Shown piece after piece: positions 22,175 through 33,642 of a DNA stretch of 64,000 nucleotides; within the stretch, counting starts at the first letter, position 1, and each line of letters starts with the position of its first letter. A model generated the notes under the pieces. The model was not told the DNA's origin. It did no database searches and saw only the letters and a list, made by a program, of their open reading frames with translations. The stretch is from Hofstenia miamia (Eukaryota; Xenacoelomorpha; Acoela): assembly GCA_004352715.1 (NCBI GenBank), contig SCFE01000006.1, positions 3,560,914 to 3,624,913 of the forward strand, read 5' to 3'. The translations under genes and the position numbers were made by a program.

Positions 22175-25100
22175 GTAAATGTTTTTGCTTTTGTAAATTT
22201 TATGCAAAATATTCATGAGGAATTTACTTGATCAAACATAGACTACTAAACTTTACATTGCGAATTCATATTAGTGCTTTAAACGCTACCGATAATAGAT
22301 AATTAATACATCTTACATTTGTTTTATAAGAGACAACTAGATATCAGGAAATTCAAGGGTTGGTACATGTGAAAATTTTCATCGTTAGACTACAAGCACC
22401 GCCTCCTACTAGGCTATTTTGAATAATTTTTTGTATTTTGTAAATCATTTATATAGTAGTGATTTTTTCGTTTTTAGTTTAATATTTGTATTTCATACTG
22501 TTTTTTGAAAATTTGTTGTGTGTTTGTGGATAAATTACTTTTACATAAAAAAGTGAAAAGATTTGCGAATATGCTATTTATGCTTAAGCTTGGCACACAG
22601 TATTTCGTTCCATGTATATTCTAGTAGTCTCTGGTTTTATTTGAGGTTATCAACTTTAAACAAAATTATTAAAGCGTACACTTTCATCCGTAAATATCCG
22701 AAATTATATATATATTGGAATTGTCTTTAAAGTATGTAACTTTGCAAACGATACATTTATTAAGTACAGTGGTGACAATATTATTAAGTTTAATAAATTC
22801 ACATTGAACAGAAACTAGAAGATATTTAACAGAACGACGTTTAACACTTTTTACTAAATTCGGTTGAATAAAAAAAATTCACATTGTATTTTATAATACC
22901 AAAAGCTTCGCACGAATGGCATTGCAACCAAGAGGACTTTTTCAATTTTCCGATAAAAATGGTGCTTTTAAAAATATTTATTCGGTTTAGCGGTCACTTC
23001 GCTTAATGTTGCTCATTTTGACTTTTGTTTTTTAAAAAAACAAATACTATTCTTTCTTCATAGCTAACAGAAATTAAAAAATTTCTGAGTGTCTCTCTCG
23101 CTTTAAGATGTTATGCATCCTGTTTTATAAAGCATGAAAAAGTGCTAGCTAACGAAATTGTTTAATTATGACTATAAGATAAGATAAGACATATTTTCTA
23201 GTTTACTTAGTTTGTACCGAAACTATAAACAGATCTGTTAAACAGATTATTAATATGGTCATTACTCATTAAGTTACGTCTATAATAAGTGAAACTTAAT
23301 TGTTTGGGATCATACGTATTTCAACTTTATATCTCATTCGTAAATCTTTTTTTTAGAAATTTCCTTTGTTTGTGGACATTCCAAATGGCGCTGCTCCGGG
23401 GTATCAGTTATATTTTCATATTAAGTTCGCTCAATATGTTTCTGCGTAAGTGATATTTGTTTTAAAATTTAGAATGTCTTCCTTCTATTCTTTGACAAAA
23501 TATTTCGGCTGCCTGAAAATCTTGGAATTTTCAGAACATTATAAGTTTCTACCTAACTTGTAGTTTTTATTGTCCTGCAATGCCTTCATTTTATTGTCTG
23601 CATGTATTCTTAACTATTTACTTTATATGGATTCGGATTAAACACTACGCTCAAAGCGTTAACAGTGATTGTTTATATCTGTAAAGTTCACTGAGTCTTC
23701 GTCAATACCAAAAATCGTTTTTGAACACTCTCATTTACTTACATGGAATTTATCATTTCAGGCACTCGGGAACTGTTTATTAATAATCACAACCCCATTC
23801 CATCTTTATCAATTTGGTGTTTTCTTTGAAATGTTAACATTGTTAAAATTGAGTGATTTTTTCAATTTTGTTTAAAAAATATTATTTTTAAGTAAGTATT
23901 GTTGTTGATTCATTTTTTATAATTCATCTAACAACAAATTTTCAATTTTATTAAATTTCACAAGGTATTCAACTCACGTTGTTTTGCTCACAATTTATTG
24001 AATTGTAAACTTCAATATTTAGTTTCACTTTTAGGAGCTTAGTGGTGGATCTGCTGTCTGTTTTCGATGACATTGTTCTCAGATTTAATCCTATTTTGGA
24101 AAAATCTTTGACTTTGCTGAATCGTAGATACAAAGGAAAATGGGGAAGAGATTTAAGACCCCCTGGAATATTTCCTTTTCAAAAAGGTTTTGATTATAAA
24201 TTGGTGTTTCAAATCCTCAGTGATAAGATTATTGTAAGTGTTTTAATATTTTTTTCTTCGTCTGTGTTATTTATTTGAAATTTTGCTTGGTAGTAAAGCC
24301 TGCTAAAATGCGTGAAATTTCTATGTGCTTTTCATTAAAACGTGTCAAAATTGATATTGTATGCTATTGAAAAGAATTTTAACTACTTTCTGTCCAATAA
24401 GATGCAAATTCAATGCTTATAATTTTGGTAATTTGGTAATTCTTTTCATTCCTTATTTCCACAACAAATCACACGGCCTTAATGGGAATAGCCCCATGTA
24501 TGTATGACACTAAATTTCCTGTCCCAAAAGGGTAATAAGTATTTATTTAAAATGTTTTAAGGAGCCTTGTTAGCAATATGCACTATTTTCAACCATTTCA
24601 AATATATATATTTTATTTTTCTGATTTTTAAAATTATATTTTTATTGAAAGCATGGAATTATATGCTTTGAAATTGCAAGAGACAAAAAGCTTCGAGTTT
24701 TAAATACGAGCTTATATTTTTTCAAGCTAAGATTTCATTCTTATTGGATATATAAATTATTTTAATAATAATAATAATAATACCAATAACTTATATTCTT
24801 GATAAAGCGCCACATACTTAAAAAATTAATTCTGGTGCGCTAAAAATCACTAATTAAAAGTTGAGATTGGTTAATTGCTGTATGAAAACCTCATGTTTGA
24901 GTGTTTTCTTGTTTCCTTAGGATTAAAGACAAAGAATTAAATAGTTTTGGACCACAACCGCTAAACATATTATCACCAGAAGTAAAATGTGTCTTGCGAA
25001 TAACCAGTGACTTGCCAACTATTGTCCTTTTAAAAGGATCCTCAAAATGAAAAGAACTAGATAGTTATGAGGGAGCAAGATCATTAATGCATTTCCACAC

Positions 25101-28100
25101 CATTAAGCATAATTTCTAGTTTATGCGAAAGGAGACCTTTAGCCAGTGAAATTGATATAGAGCTGGACTAATGGGATCGTATTTCCCTAAGTTAAACACG
25201 AATCTCGCACATCGATTTTGTACATGTTGTAACCTTAGCAGTAATTTAGATGTGGGACCATACATACAATCATTCATAAAATCCAATTTGGATCGTACTA
25301 ATGATCTAACCAAATTGCTTCTTAGGTCTGTTGATAAGTATTTTCTTTATCGATACAAATTGACACTCAAGCGTTTACTTCTATAATATGCTTTGTACAC
25401 TTTGAATGAAGTATATTTGCAATGCCAATTCTACAGTATCTTTATTTTATTTTATTTTCTAACAGCAGTAGAAATCTATTGATTTGTTTCAAAAAATATA
25501 TATTTTATTTTGTAATTTTATTCAATGCAATATGATGTATGGATACATCTAGTAGCAGGAAAATGTAATTATTTGTTTTTATACTTGATAGTATTGATAC
25601 AATTGCTACAATTTCACTTCGATTTTAATAATAATAGAAATTGTAAATTAAAGAATCATTTTATTAAAACTACGTGAAATGTTTTTATTGAAAAAAAGTT
25701 TTTTTGTGATTTTTTAACAGCTTTTATTTGAGTTTTTATCTTCTTTACAATATTCTATGCATATTGAAGTAATTTCATATAATAGAACTCATGTTGCTGC
25801 TATTTTCGCCATATATTGGAGTGTTTTTTTGATAGTATATTATTTTTAAATAACTTTTTAACATGCTGATGAGGTATATGCAATTCCTTAAAACTTGTAG
25901 TTGTCTAGTATTTATACATGCATTTGATCTCATATTCTACTTAATTACATCAGTATGTATGTTGTTTATTAAAAATATTTTTTAATTAGGTGTTCATTAA
26001 CCATCAGAGATATGTGGAATTTGAACATTTCGTTGACGTATCTTCTATTATATCAGTTTCTGTCGATGGTCACATAAACCTAATGGAGTTTCGAATAGAC
26101 TCACCGGTATGAATTACCCTGATGTTCACTAACAATTTTTGATTTAGGATGCGTATGGAACCACCAACATAACTCCAATTTCATCTCAAATTAACAACGT
26201 TAGTTTTTATCAATTAGAGTTCAGGATTAGTTGCAGGTCGTTGTCTCTTAATTGTCATTAAATGTTGTGTTTGTTGTTAAAAACATTGTTATCTTAAACA
26301 GGCATGCTCTAAGGCCCGAAACCTACGATGATTATTTACGCGCGGGATTCCTGAGATAATTGGTTGTGATTAAAATATTCACTGTATGTTCGTCATTAAA
26401 TTTTACTCGCGTAATTAATCAAAACAATCTGAAGAATTTGATTTTCTTTGCATAATTCGCAGAAATACTCACCATTTGTTTGCATTCTGCGCATTGCGCG
26501 CATTTTTGTTATTACACTGAAAGACAATGGACATCAATTACATGTACATGTATAAGCTCATTGAATAAGTGCAAGCGCATGAAGTAATTGTATATGTAGC
26601 TTAATGTACAAAGAATTGCAAATAATTCAGAGTGATAAAAATTGCAATGACTCTATAAAAAGTTACCTGTGGCAAGGGCCTGAATAGCTATTGCAATCTA
26701 CTTTCTCCTGCTATTGCCACTCCTTCTTATTAAGGGGTAAAGTTCTTTTAAAATAATAGCAAATCTTCTCATGTCATACGCATATATTGCCTAAGACCCT
26801 TGGGGTCCTTTTTTAAGCACGTAAAATACATCTCCTTCCCGTGTGCGGGTTAATGGTACTAGCTTCATCCACATACGTTTGCCATTTCAATAATTTATCT
26901 TTTTCCTTAATGGAAGATTATCTGGGCAGCACTCTGACATAGTGCAGCTACTTTTGACAAGGACATTGCGCAAAAGAATACGCGGGTAAATAATTGTTTG
27001 TTTGCAAATTATTTTTACTCACAACCAATTATCTCAGGAATGCTGCGCGTACATTTCAAAGATTTTACACAAAGCGTTTGATAAATGTTTCGCTGAAAAC
27101 AACCTTTTATTGGTGTTTCTAGCAGGCTATCCGTAAAGTGGGAATGGCTTTTACTTCAAACATTAATTTGGGTTCAAAGTTCGTCTTTATCGATTTTGGT
27201 GAAATTCCAGAACTTTCAGGACTTAATGAATTCCAAGGCATTTGTTACGAAAGGGCTGCTGTTTGTTTGTTTCCTTTGTTTCTTCTCAGTGTTTCTTAAG
27301 CCACCATTTGTAATCCTGATTTTGTGGTTTCGAGACAAAATGAGCCACAAATGCATTGTCATAGCTTATACAGCAGTATTGTACTGTCCAATGTATTGTC
27401 ACGGTTAGTAATGGCCGGTAGTTCAGAACAGACACTGGAAATAAATAATTTTATTGAAATAATTTCAATAAATAATATTGAAATAATTTATTTTACCAAC
27501 AGAAAATAAAAATAATTTATTTTTTGGAAAAAATAATTTTAAAATAATTGTACTTTTCTGTCACTAAATATATGGTTCTTTTGCCTGCCTGGGAATTTGG
27601 CATTTTTATCGCTGAGGCACAATTTATTTGTTTACAGACAAGGCTCGTTGCTAGCTCTCACGTTATTCAGTGCATTAGCGGTCAACCTGCGGCGGCTGTG
27701 CAAACTGCATCATCAGCGTTGCAAACAACCAACCAATCAGGCGCAACTAGAAATATTCAGTTCTGCATTGCGTATAGCATTGTGACTTACAATTTGAGTG
27801 CTAGCATATCAATATGCCTCCACGAATGAATAAGCAGATCGTTGAGCATTATTTTACGGAAGTTGAAAAAGGGGAGTATGTTTGCAAGTGCGGCCGTAAA
27901 CGCAAACAACGCCNNNNNNNNNNNNNNNNNNNNNNNNNNNNNNNNNNNNNNNNNNNNNNNNNNNNNNNNNNNNNNNNNNNNNNNNNNNNNNNNNNNNNNN
28001 NNNNNNNNNNNNNNNNNNNNNNNNNNNNNNNNNNNNNNNNNNNNNNNNNNNNNNNNNNNNNNNNNNNNNNNNNNNNNNNNNNNNNNNNNNNNNNNNNNNN

Positions 28101-31100
28101 NNNNNNNNNNNNNNNNNNNNNNNNNNNNNNNNNNNNNNNNNNNNNNNNNNNNNNNNNNNNNNNNNNNNNNNNNNNNNNNNNNNNNNNNNNNNNNNNNNNN
28201 NNNNNNNNNNNNNNNNNNNNNNNNNNNNNNNNNNNNNNNNNNNNNNNNNNNNNNNNNNNNNNNNNNNNNNNNNNNNNNNNNNNNNNNNNNNNNNNNNNNN
28301 NNNNNNNNNNNNNNNNNNNNNNNNNNNNNNNNNNNNNNNNNNNNNNNNNNNNNNNNNNNNNNNNNNNNNNNNNNNNNNNNNNNNNNNNNNNNNNNNNNNN
28401 NNNNNNNNNNNNNNNNNNNNNNNNNNNNNNNNNNNNNNNNNNNNNNNNNNNNNNNNNNNNNNNNNNNNNNNNNNNNNNNNNNNNNNNNNNNNNNNNNNNN
28501 NNNNNNNNNNNNNNNNNNNNNNNNNNNNNNNNNNNNNNNNNNNNNNNNNNNNNNNNNNNNNNNNNNNNNNNNNNNNNNNNNNNNNNNNNNNNNNNNNNNN
28601 NNNNNNNNNNNNNNNNNNNNNNNNNNNNNNNNNNNNNNNNNNNNNNNNNNNNNNNNNNNNNNNNNNNNNNNNNNNNNNNNNNNNNNNNNNNNNNNNNNNN
28701 CTTTGAAAAAAAGAAAGTCTCCGCTTCATGTCATTTAAGTTGGGTGCCGCCAACTTCCAACCTGGTCGAGCGTCTGTTCAGTTCAGCTAAGCAAGTCATG
28801 AGGCGGCATCGCAAAAACATGACATCCACGCATTTAGAAATCGTCATGTTCTTTAAGGTTAACAGGCGATTTTGGGATTCCTCAGTGCTGGATTTGGTTA
28901 TCAATAAAGAAACTGCTGAGTAACTTGAAAATCATTGAATAATGTTTTTATCTTGTGTGCTGTAATTTTGAAAATAATTGCAAAAAAATAATAATGATTG
29001 CAATTATTTATTTTTTGTTCTTAAAATAAAATTAATTTATTTTTGGTTCAAAATATATTTCAATAAATTATTTCCAGTGTCTGGTTCAGAATGCAGTGGA
29101 ATATGAAAATTTCAAAATGCCTGAAATGTCATTGGACGTAGTGAGAGGGGCAAGACGATCTTTACTGATGTCATACGAAGTCGAACCTTTTTGGTTATTA
29201 GGGTCATCGTCGATTAATGTTGTTTATGCATTCTCCCGGGCGTCTTTTCTATAACAGGCATTTCTTGGTCGCCCAATATTGCTTCTAAATTTTCTTGGTT
29301 GCATTGTTCCTACAGGTTCTGAAGCCTATGCAAGGTCTTCGCTTAATGAAGATAACTTCTTGATATCATTGCGCCATTGTGCATTTAAACTGGAAAGCAG
29401 GGGATTATACTATCATGTTGATGTACTTGTTAAATTTTAAGCAGGTTAACCGTAAAAAGTTTTGTATATATTCAAAAAAATCATTTATGCTCATTTCGTC
29501 CCAATGCATTTTTAACCAATTTTGCTGTGCTAAATTTTAATCACAGTTTAAATCCTTCATTACCATTTTTTATTTATCATGTTCTGTTTAGGTTTTCCCA
29601 TTTGTATCTGCATTCGAAAACGGATTGAAGATTTCAGATATAGTTGTAATTAATGGAGTTGTAAATTCGTCACCGATTTGGTAAAATTTGGAAATTATTT
29701 TACTAAATTATATTTCAAACTTTAGAATATTTTTCGAAGAAACACCATCGTTTTAGGTTTACGATTTCCTTTCATAATGAACGTCTTGAGAGTGATTCTG
29801 AACACATACCGCTGTGTTTAAATCCTAGATTTGAAGCTGGAATTCTAATTATTCGGAGCAAGGCATTTGGAAAATGGTTATCATCAATGGAGCAAGTTGA
29901 AAATTATATTCCGTTTTTTCCTTCAAAGTTGTTTGAGGTTTTTGAATTCCTTATTATTTTAGTTTAAGAAAACTTGTTTTTTAATGTACTTTTATCTTAC
30001 TTTTTTATATTGATTCCTATTTTCTAGATTCTCAATGTTTTCAGAAAAAGGCTAGTTTATTAAGACCAATTTTACTGATGTTTAAAAATGTTCTTGTAAT
30101 TTAGTCAGATAACTTCATTCTTCATTTATTTTTTTGGCAGTGTGTATGAATTAATATAATATTAGGGTATCAGTGAGAAATCAGCATAATTTCCTACTAA
30201 TCTATCCAATTGAGGGTTTCGAGTAGATGCGTGGATGGACCGATGCTACAAATAATTAACTCCTCCTGCTTGTATATCCTATCCTAATAAAAGTTAAAAG
30301 TAAACAGGAGATTGTGTTAGGGAAGATTGACCACACTCGGCCGACCTGATACAGATAACCTTTTAGAAGAGTTGGGAAAGACTAGGGTCCTAATTAGATT
30401 AAGAAATAAGAAGCTCTAACTCTTGGGTGCAAGTGGTGAATCTAAGTGCTAAGTAAAATAACGTAAGCTCGGCGCGTTTCTCATCTTGTGCAATTTAGGT
30501 GAAAGCAATAATAACAATTTTCATTACGAATAACAAAAGTTCAAAAGCCCTAGCCGTACACCTAACCTAGTTAAAGGAACATGCCGATCAAATTTCAATT
30601 GAAATAAATTCGTAAAATTAATTTTGAAATTGTAATAACTGAAATAATGAGAAGTTCCATAAATGTCATTATGCTACAATATTTTTACGGACTGCATTAC
30701 ATTGAAAAATATATATCATACATATTAATAAATCAAAACAATATACTGTAATGCCTGTATCAGAGCATTTACATGCTTTTTTATTAACGTTTTTCGCTTA
30801 TTGTCTTTATTAAAGCTGCACTTCCGCTTATTTCGCTTTTTGATATATTGTTGTATTTGCTTTTTTTCACTTATTTCATTTTGTGCTCAAATATTTGGTA
30901 TCTATTTTAATATAGAATTATAACTAGGAACTGGTATTCAAAATTATGAGCAGCATGATATGCTTAATGCTTGCTGCTGTAATATTCCACTCTGACCCGT
31001 AATAGCTTGTGAAAAAAAGACATTAATAATGGGAATTATATTTAATTTTTATATGCTACAAATGTTCCAATATTTTAGCACCTATGCGATTTAATCTTTT

Positions 31101-31740
31101 TGTCAAGATACTCAACTTGCAGAAAATATTCTTTTCACTGTTTCAATATCGTGAAGTACACAGAAAACCGAATTCGTAACTGTCGCACTGTGCAGCCAAA
31201 ATTTGCCTTTGTTGGATTGTGAAGGTAATCTGAATGTCTTCCAATTGGGTTATCCGGTCCTCTAGATGGGGTAATAGATTAAGGTCGGTAGTTTTTGTTG
31301 GGGGGGGGTTGCTTTGACACAGTTGCAATTAATCTTCGCTTTCCTCTTAAATTTCAAAATATTGCTTATGCCTATTTCGTTTAATAAATCGTCACGTTCG
31401 CTTTTTCGCACCGTTTTGTCTTAATGGACTTAATACTCTGACTGTATTTAGCTTTGACATATCGTTAGTCTTGAATCGAGTTTAATTTTTCCGATATCAC
31501 TTTGTAGATGTTACACATGTTTTTTTCTATATAATTTTTTATACAAAACTTCGAAAAAACTAACTTATGATTTAGATTTCAATTCGTTGTGATCAGAAGC
31601 AGTTTCAGATCGCTGTGGACGGCACTAATTTTTGCAACTATGTTCATCGTACAGGAGTACAAAGCTGTCATTTCATTACAGTTAGAGGAGATATCAAAAT
31701 TGATAATTTACGAATGCGATCGATTTCAAAACAGAATTAA
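22112..31740 (+). CDS. Tandem-repeat (two-CRD) galectin gene, 8 coding exons
   Basis: Galectins are cytosolic or non-classically secreted lectins that bind beta-galactosides. Exons 22112-22174, 23357-23445, 24035-24233, 25990-26106, 26148-26198, 29592-29680, 29757-29937 and 31576-31740 join in frame with GT-AG introns to about 317 aa with no signal peptide, the usual size for a two-domain galectin. CRD1 spans roughly residues 22-156 (DIPNGAAPG, VLRFNPIL, GKWGRDLR, IFPFQKGFDYKLVFQ, VDGHINLMEFRI). CRD2 spans about 174-310 (FENGLKISD, LCLNPRF, FGKWLSS, FQIAVDGTNFCNYVHR, VRGDIKIDNLRMR). Both domains share the same 89-nt exon and intron phases, evidence of internal duplication. Several canonical sugar-contact residues are replaced in both CRDs. 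The 5' end may extend further upstream. Confidence 0.85.
23357..23445 (+). CDS. Galectin exon 2 (start of CRD1)
   Basis: 89 nt, phase 0 in and phase 2 out, acceptor ttttag and donor gtaagt. It encodes KFPLFVDIPNGAAPGYQLYF and following residues; the PNG..PG turn is the galectin CRD opening. It has the same length and phase as the CRD2 exon at 29592. Confidence 0.85.
24035..24233 (+). CDS. Galectin exon 3 (CRD1 carbohydrate-binding face)
   Basis: 199 nt, acceptor ttttag and donor gtaagt. It holds the core: DIVLRFNPIL (family H-NPR motif with His replaced by Arg and Arg by Ile), LLNRRYKGKWGRDLR (N and W kept; the usual W-G-x-E-x-R is W-G-R-D-L-R), and FPFQKGFDYKLVFQIL. It ends on a complete codon. 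Confidence 0.88.
24758..25390 (-). mobile_element. 3' fragment of a CR1/jockey-type LINE
   Basis: The - strand gives SLVRSKLDFMNDCMYG, LLRLQHVQNRCARFVF and ALYQFHWLKVSFRIN (25116-25313), the conserved region after the RT domain of CR1/jockey-like LINEs. An interrupted stretch (CINDLAPS, GCGPKLFNSL) continues to about 24900. The element ends in a short (ATT)n tail on its own strand (24767-24782), as many CR1-like copies do. It lies in galectin intron 3 in antisense orientation. Confidence 0.8.
25990..26106 (+). CDS. Galectin exon 4 (end of CRD1)
   Basis: 39 codons, acceptor aattag and donor gtatga. It encodes VFINHQRYVEFEHFVDVSSI and SVSVDGHINLMEFRIDSP, the terminal strands of the galectin sandwich (family pattern VNG..F..F.HR ... 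I.G.V.L..I). Confidence 0.87.
26148..26198 (+). CDS. Galectin exon 5 (inter-CRD linker)
   Basis: 17 codons (DAYGTTNITPISSQINN) between acceptor gatttag and donor gttagt, separated from exon 4 by a 41-bp interval that is unusually short for an intron. If that interval is retained, its frame would hit a stop (gtatgaattaccctgatg in phase 0 reads V-stop), so splicing or an alternative end of CRD1 is implied. It joins in phase to exon 6. Confidence 0.55.
26336..27054. mobile_element. Inverted-repeat DNA element in galectin linker intron
   Basis: ATTCCTGAGATAATTGGTTG (26347-26366, then TGA) is mirrored by CACAACCAATTATCTCAGGA (27020-27039, then AT). The matching extends on the outside through ACGCGC and on the inside by a few bases, giving termini of about 35-40 bp and an element of about 715 bp. 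No transposase frame is seen and the superfamily is not assigned. GCGC-rich words recur near both ends. Confidence 0.72.
27126..27300 (+). other. Possible additional or decayed galectin exon (unsupported)
   Basis: After an acceptor-like tctagcag a frame reads AIRKVGMAFTSNINLGSKFV and onward to a stop at 27298-27300. No good phase-compatible donor is present and the galectin model is complete without it, so it may be an alternative exon or chance. Confidence 0.2.
27814..28923 (+). CDS. hAT transposase (BED finger to dimerisation domain), gapped
   Basis: The N-terminus (MPPRMNKQIVEHYFTEVEKG, then EYVCKCGRKRKQR) starts a BED-type zinc finger. The C-terminus after the gap (LSWVPPTSNLVERLFSSAKQ, then VMRRHRKNM and LEIVMFFKVNR) is the hAT C-terminal dimerisation domain, family pattern S...ER.FS.A..I....R..L. 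The catalytic core is hidden in Ns 27914-28700, so integrity cannot be judged. Both visible ends are in the same frame if the gap length is right. The total length would be 369 aa, shorter than many hAT transposases, so the gap length may be underestimated. Confidence 0.82.
   Translation: MPPRMNKQIVEHYFTEVEKGEYVCKCGRKRKQRXXXXXXXXXXXXXXXXXXXXXXXXXXXXXXXXXXXXXXXXXXXXXXXXXXXXXXXXXXXXXXXXXXXXXXXXXXXXXXXXXXXXXXXXXXXXXXXXXXXXXXXXXXXXXXXXXXXXXXXXXXXXXXXXXXXXXXXXXXXXXXXXXXXXXXXXXXXXXXXXXXXXXXXXXXXXXXXXXXXXXXXXXXXXXXXXXXXXXXXXXXXXXXXXXXXXXXXXXXXXXXXXXXXXXXXXXXXXXXXXXXXXXXXXXXXXXXXXXXXXXXXFEKKKVSASCHLSWVPPTSNLVERLFSSAKQVMRRHRKNMTSTHLEIVMFFKVNRRFWDSSVLDLVINKETAE
27914..28700. other. Assembly gap (787 N)
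   Basis: Ns inside the hAT transposase gene. Confidence 0.99.
29592..29680 (+). CDS. Galectin exon 6 (start of CRD2)
   Basis: 89 nt, acceptor tgtttag and donor gtaaaa, phase 0 in and 2 out, identical in length and phase to exon 2. It encodes VFPFVSAFENGLKISDIVVI and NGVVNSSPI. Here the PNG turn reads ENG. Confidence 0.82.
29757..29937 (+). CDS. Galectin exon 7 (CRD2 carbohydrate-binding face)
   Basis: 181 nt after acceptor ttttag, ending at GAG before gttttt. It encodes FTISFHNERL, IPLCLNPRFE (His of H-x-NPR replaced by Cys, Asn and Arg kept), IIRSKAFGKWLSSMEQ (Trp kept; the W-G-x-E-x-R segment is lost and the Asn seven residues before Trp is Arg) and YIPFFPSKLFE. The donor is non-consensus after GT but preserves the frame into exon 8. 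Confidence 0.82.
29938..31575. other. Last intron of the galectin gene
   Basis: 1.6-kb AT-rich intron. A somewhat GC-richer segment at about 30170-30600 may be an old repeat, but I recognise no family. A run of nine G lies near 31300. Confidence 0.5.
31576..31740 (+). CDS. Galectin exon 8 (end of CRD2 and stop)
   Basis: 55 codons including TAA 31738-31740, after acceptor gatttag. It encodes ISIRCDQKQFQIAVDGTNFC, NYVHRTG and ITVRGDIKIDNLRMR, the last strands of a galectin CRD. A short basic tail (SISKQN) follows. Confidence 0.87.
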   Translation: MSIRCDQKQFQIAVDGTNFCNYVHRTGVQSCHFITVRGDIKIDNLRMRSISKQN

Positions 31741-33250
31741 GATTGTTATTTGTAATTCATGTTTTTTTTTAAATTGGTGATTAGGCATTCGGACCATTAT
31801 ATCTAAGTTTTAAAAAATCCCTCTTTTCTCAAGATTCCATAGTGTTTAGTGTAAGTATATAAATATAAAAAGGCGATATGTTTATACTGACCAATTCGAG
31901 TTTTTATCCAAATTTTGTATGGCTTAGTTATTTTGGAGGCGCTAATATCATATGAGCTAAAATATATTACAAATGTTTATTAAAAATTACCATTTTTCCA
32001 TAGTACAAAAGCCAGGTGTATTTTTTTGTAAATTTTTAAATTTAATTTTTAGCGTACATACGACCATAATTTTTAATTTTTCCTATTTTCGTCATTTCTT
32101 CTTCCAGAACAAATTTTGGTTGAAATGCTTAAGCCTACCTCAGTGATTCTGTGTTTATAAGTTTTATATGTTTGTACATGTGATGTATATTTTGTAAATA
32201 TTGTTACAAATGTATATAATATGTTAGTATTGATTCGTTTGTTAGTAAAATAGTTCTTAGCAGATTTGATTTTATTGTAGACTTTCTTCGAGTTATTGTC
32301 AAAACATAATTTGTTGGTATGTATTAAAATTTCATGGCGTTGTAGTAGTATAATTTTAAATTTCTTAATTGAACTTCAACAGTGATAGTTGCTAATTAGT
32401 TTAATTGAGTCTGTCCTTTTCCAATATAAAATTTTGTTGCAAGCCGATTTTAAATTAAATAGAAATTTGGACATTTCAATTCTAATGAATTCAATTTACA
32501 AACGCGATTGAATCAATTTTGGTAGGAAATCATTAATTTACTACTTGAAATGTCGATTTAATTGCATTTAATCCTATCCAAACAAAGGTAGAACTATTGT
32601 ATCCTGCTTAGTTATTTTTAAAAATTTTAATGTAAACAAATTTGCTAGTAGTTAAAAATATTTGATTTGGTCAGCAAACCAAAAATGTGGCAAAATCTGA
32701 GTTCAGCTTGAAAATTGCGCAAGCTTCTGCACTCTAATATGCAACACATTGAGAGAGAGTAAGCCATACTATCACTGGAAAGTTTTTTTTTATAGTGCAC
32801 TAGTAAAACTACACAGCGATTAAAATTTGCGCAAAGAGAATCACAAATGTTTTTAATCGGTTTTTATTCCAATTGAGGAACTTGTTTGTTAGGAACATTA
32901 TGCATGAACCATTCATGAGTGTTGAGTTTCATTATTTAGGGATATACCATGCAAAAACGTTTCAAAACCATTTTTACCTTTGTTTAGTAAGATGAATCCG
33001 CTATTTTTCTAATAGCAAGATACACTTCGAAGTTTTTCTACATCATATATTTTTACATGATGTTTAAATAATTCGCCTACAATAATTAGGAAATAACTTC
33101 TAAGTTTATGGTGCTACTAACACTAATAAAAAATTATCCAAACGGCAAGATTTGTTTCAGTAGGTTCCGGTCTGTGTCGAAGATCAAAATTTCTTTTAAA
33201 AATGTTTCCAACCCATTCTATGGAAAGGAAGTTTTCCTATCCCATATTTA
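31741..33250. other. AT-rich non-coding DNA after the galectin gene
   Basis: Includes the galectin 3' UTR. No further gene or repeat is recognised. Confidence 0.5.
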
Positions 33251-33277
33251 ACCTTAATAAGAACATGCTGAGATATA

Positions 33278-33300
33278 TTTCGACTTACAGTCATCGTCAG
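33278..33300 (-). ncRNA. Hammerhead-ribozyme-like core in Penelope terminal repeat (left arm)
   Basis: On the - strand it reads CTGACGATGACTGTAAGTCG followed by AAA: a CUGANGA-like box, a short hairpin (GACT/AGTC) and GAAA. Penelope-like elements are known to carry hammerhead ribozymes in their pseudo-LTRs. One extra base separates the CUGANGA box from the hairpin, so the assignment is tentative. Confidence 0.4.
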
Positions 33301-33642
33301 TTTTACAAATTATTCCCTCTAAATTTACTATATTTTACAATAATAATTATATTTGGTTTTTCTAGTAGGCAACTATCAAGAAGAATTAAGGAACATGAGA
33401 CCAGTTCTAATATATCTAATCATTTAAAAAATGCGGACTAAACTTTGAAACAAAAATGTTACATTAGACGTCACGATCAAGTAATTTAAAAATTATTGAG
33501 AGTATTTTTATAAAATCATTGCAACCAAGTTTAAACACAAAAGAAGACTATATTTATAAATTAAATTTGCCACTTTTTAACATTTAAAAATTATAATTAT
33601 TATTGTAAAATCTAGTGAATTTAGAGGGAATAATTTGTAAAA

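Larger units (their letters stand above)
27421..29091 (+). mobile_element. hAT transposon with perfect 8-bp target duplication
   Basis: The target duplication GTTCAGAA is present at 27421-27428 and 29084-29091. Inside it the termini are CAGACACTGGAAATAA (27429 onward) and TTATTTCCAGTGTCTG (29068-29083), perfect 16-bp inverted repeats that continue imperfectly. The body encodes a hAT transposase interrupted by a 787-N gap. It is inserted in the galectin linker intron, same strand as the gene. Confidence 0.93.

Noticed and set aside
27126-27300. Extra galectin exon before the hAT insertion
   Set aside because: Good acceptor but no phase-compatible donor; the galectin model is complete without it. 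Kept only as a low-confidence note.
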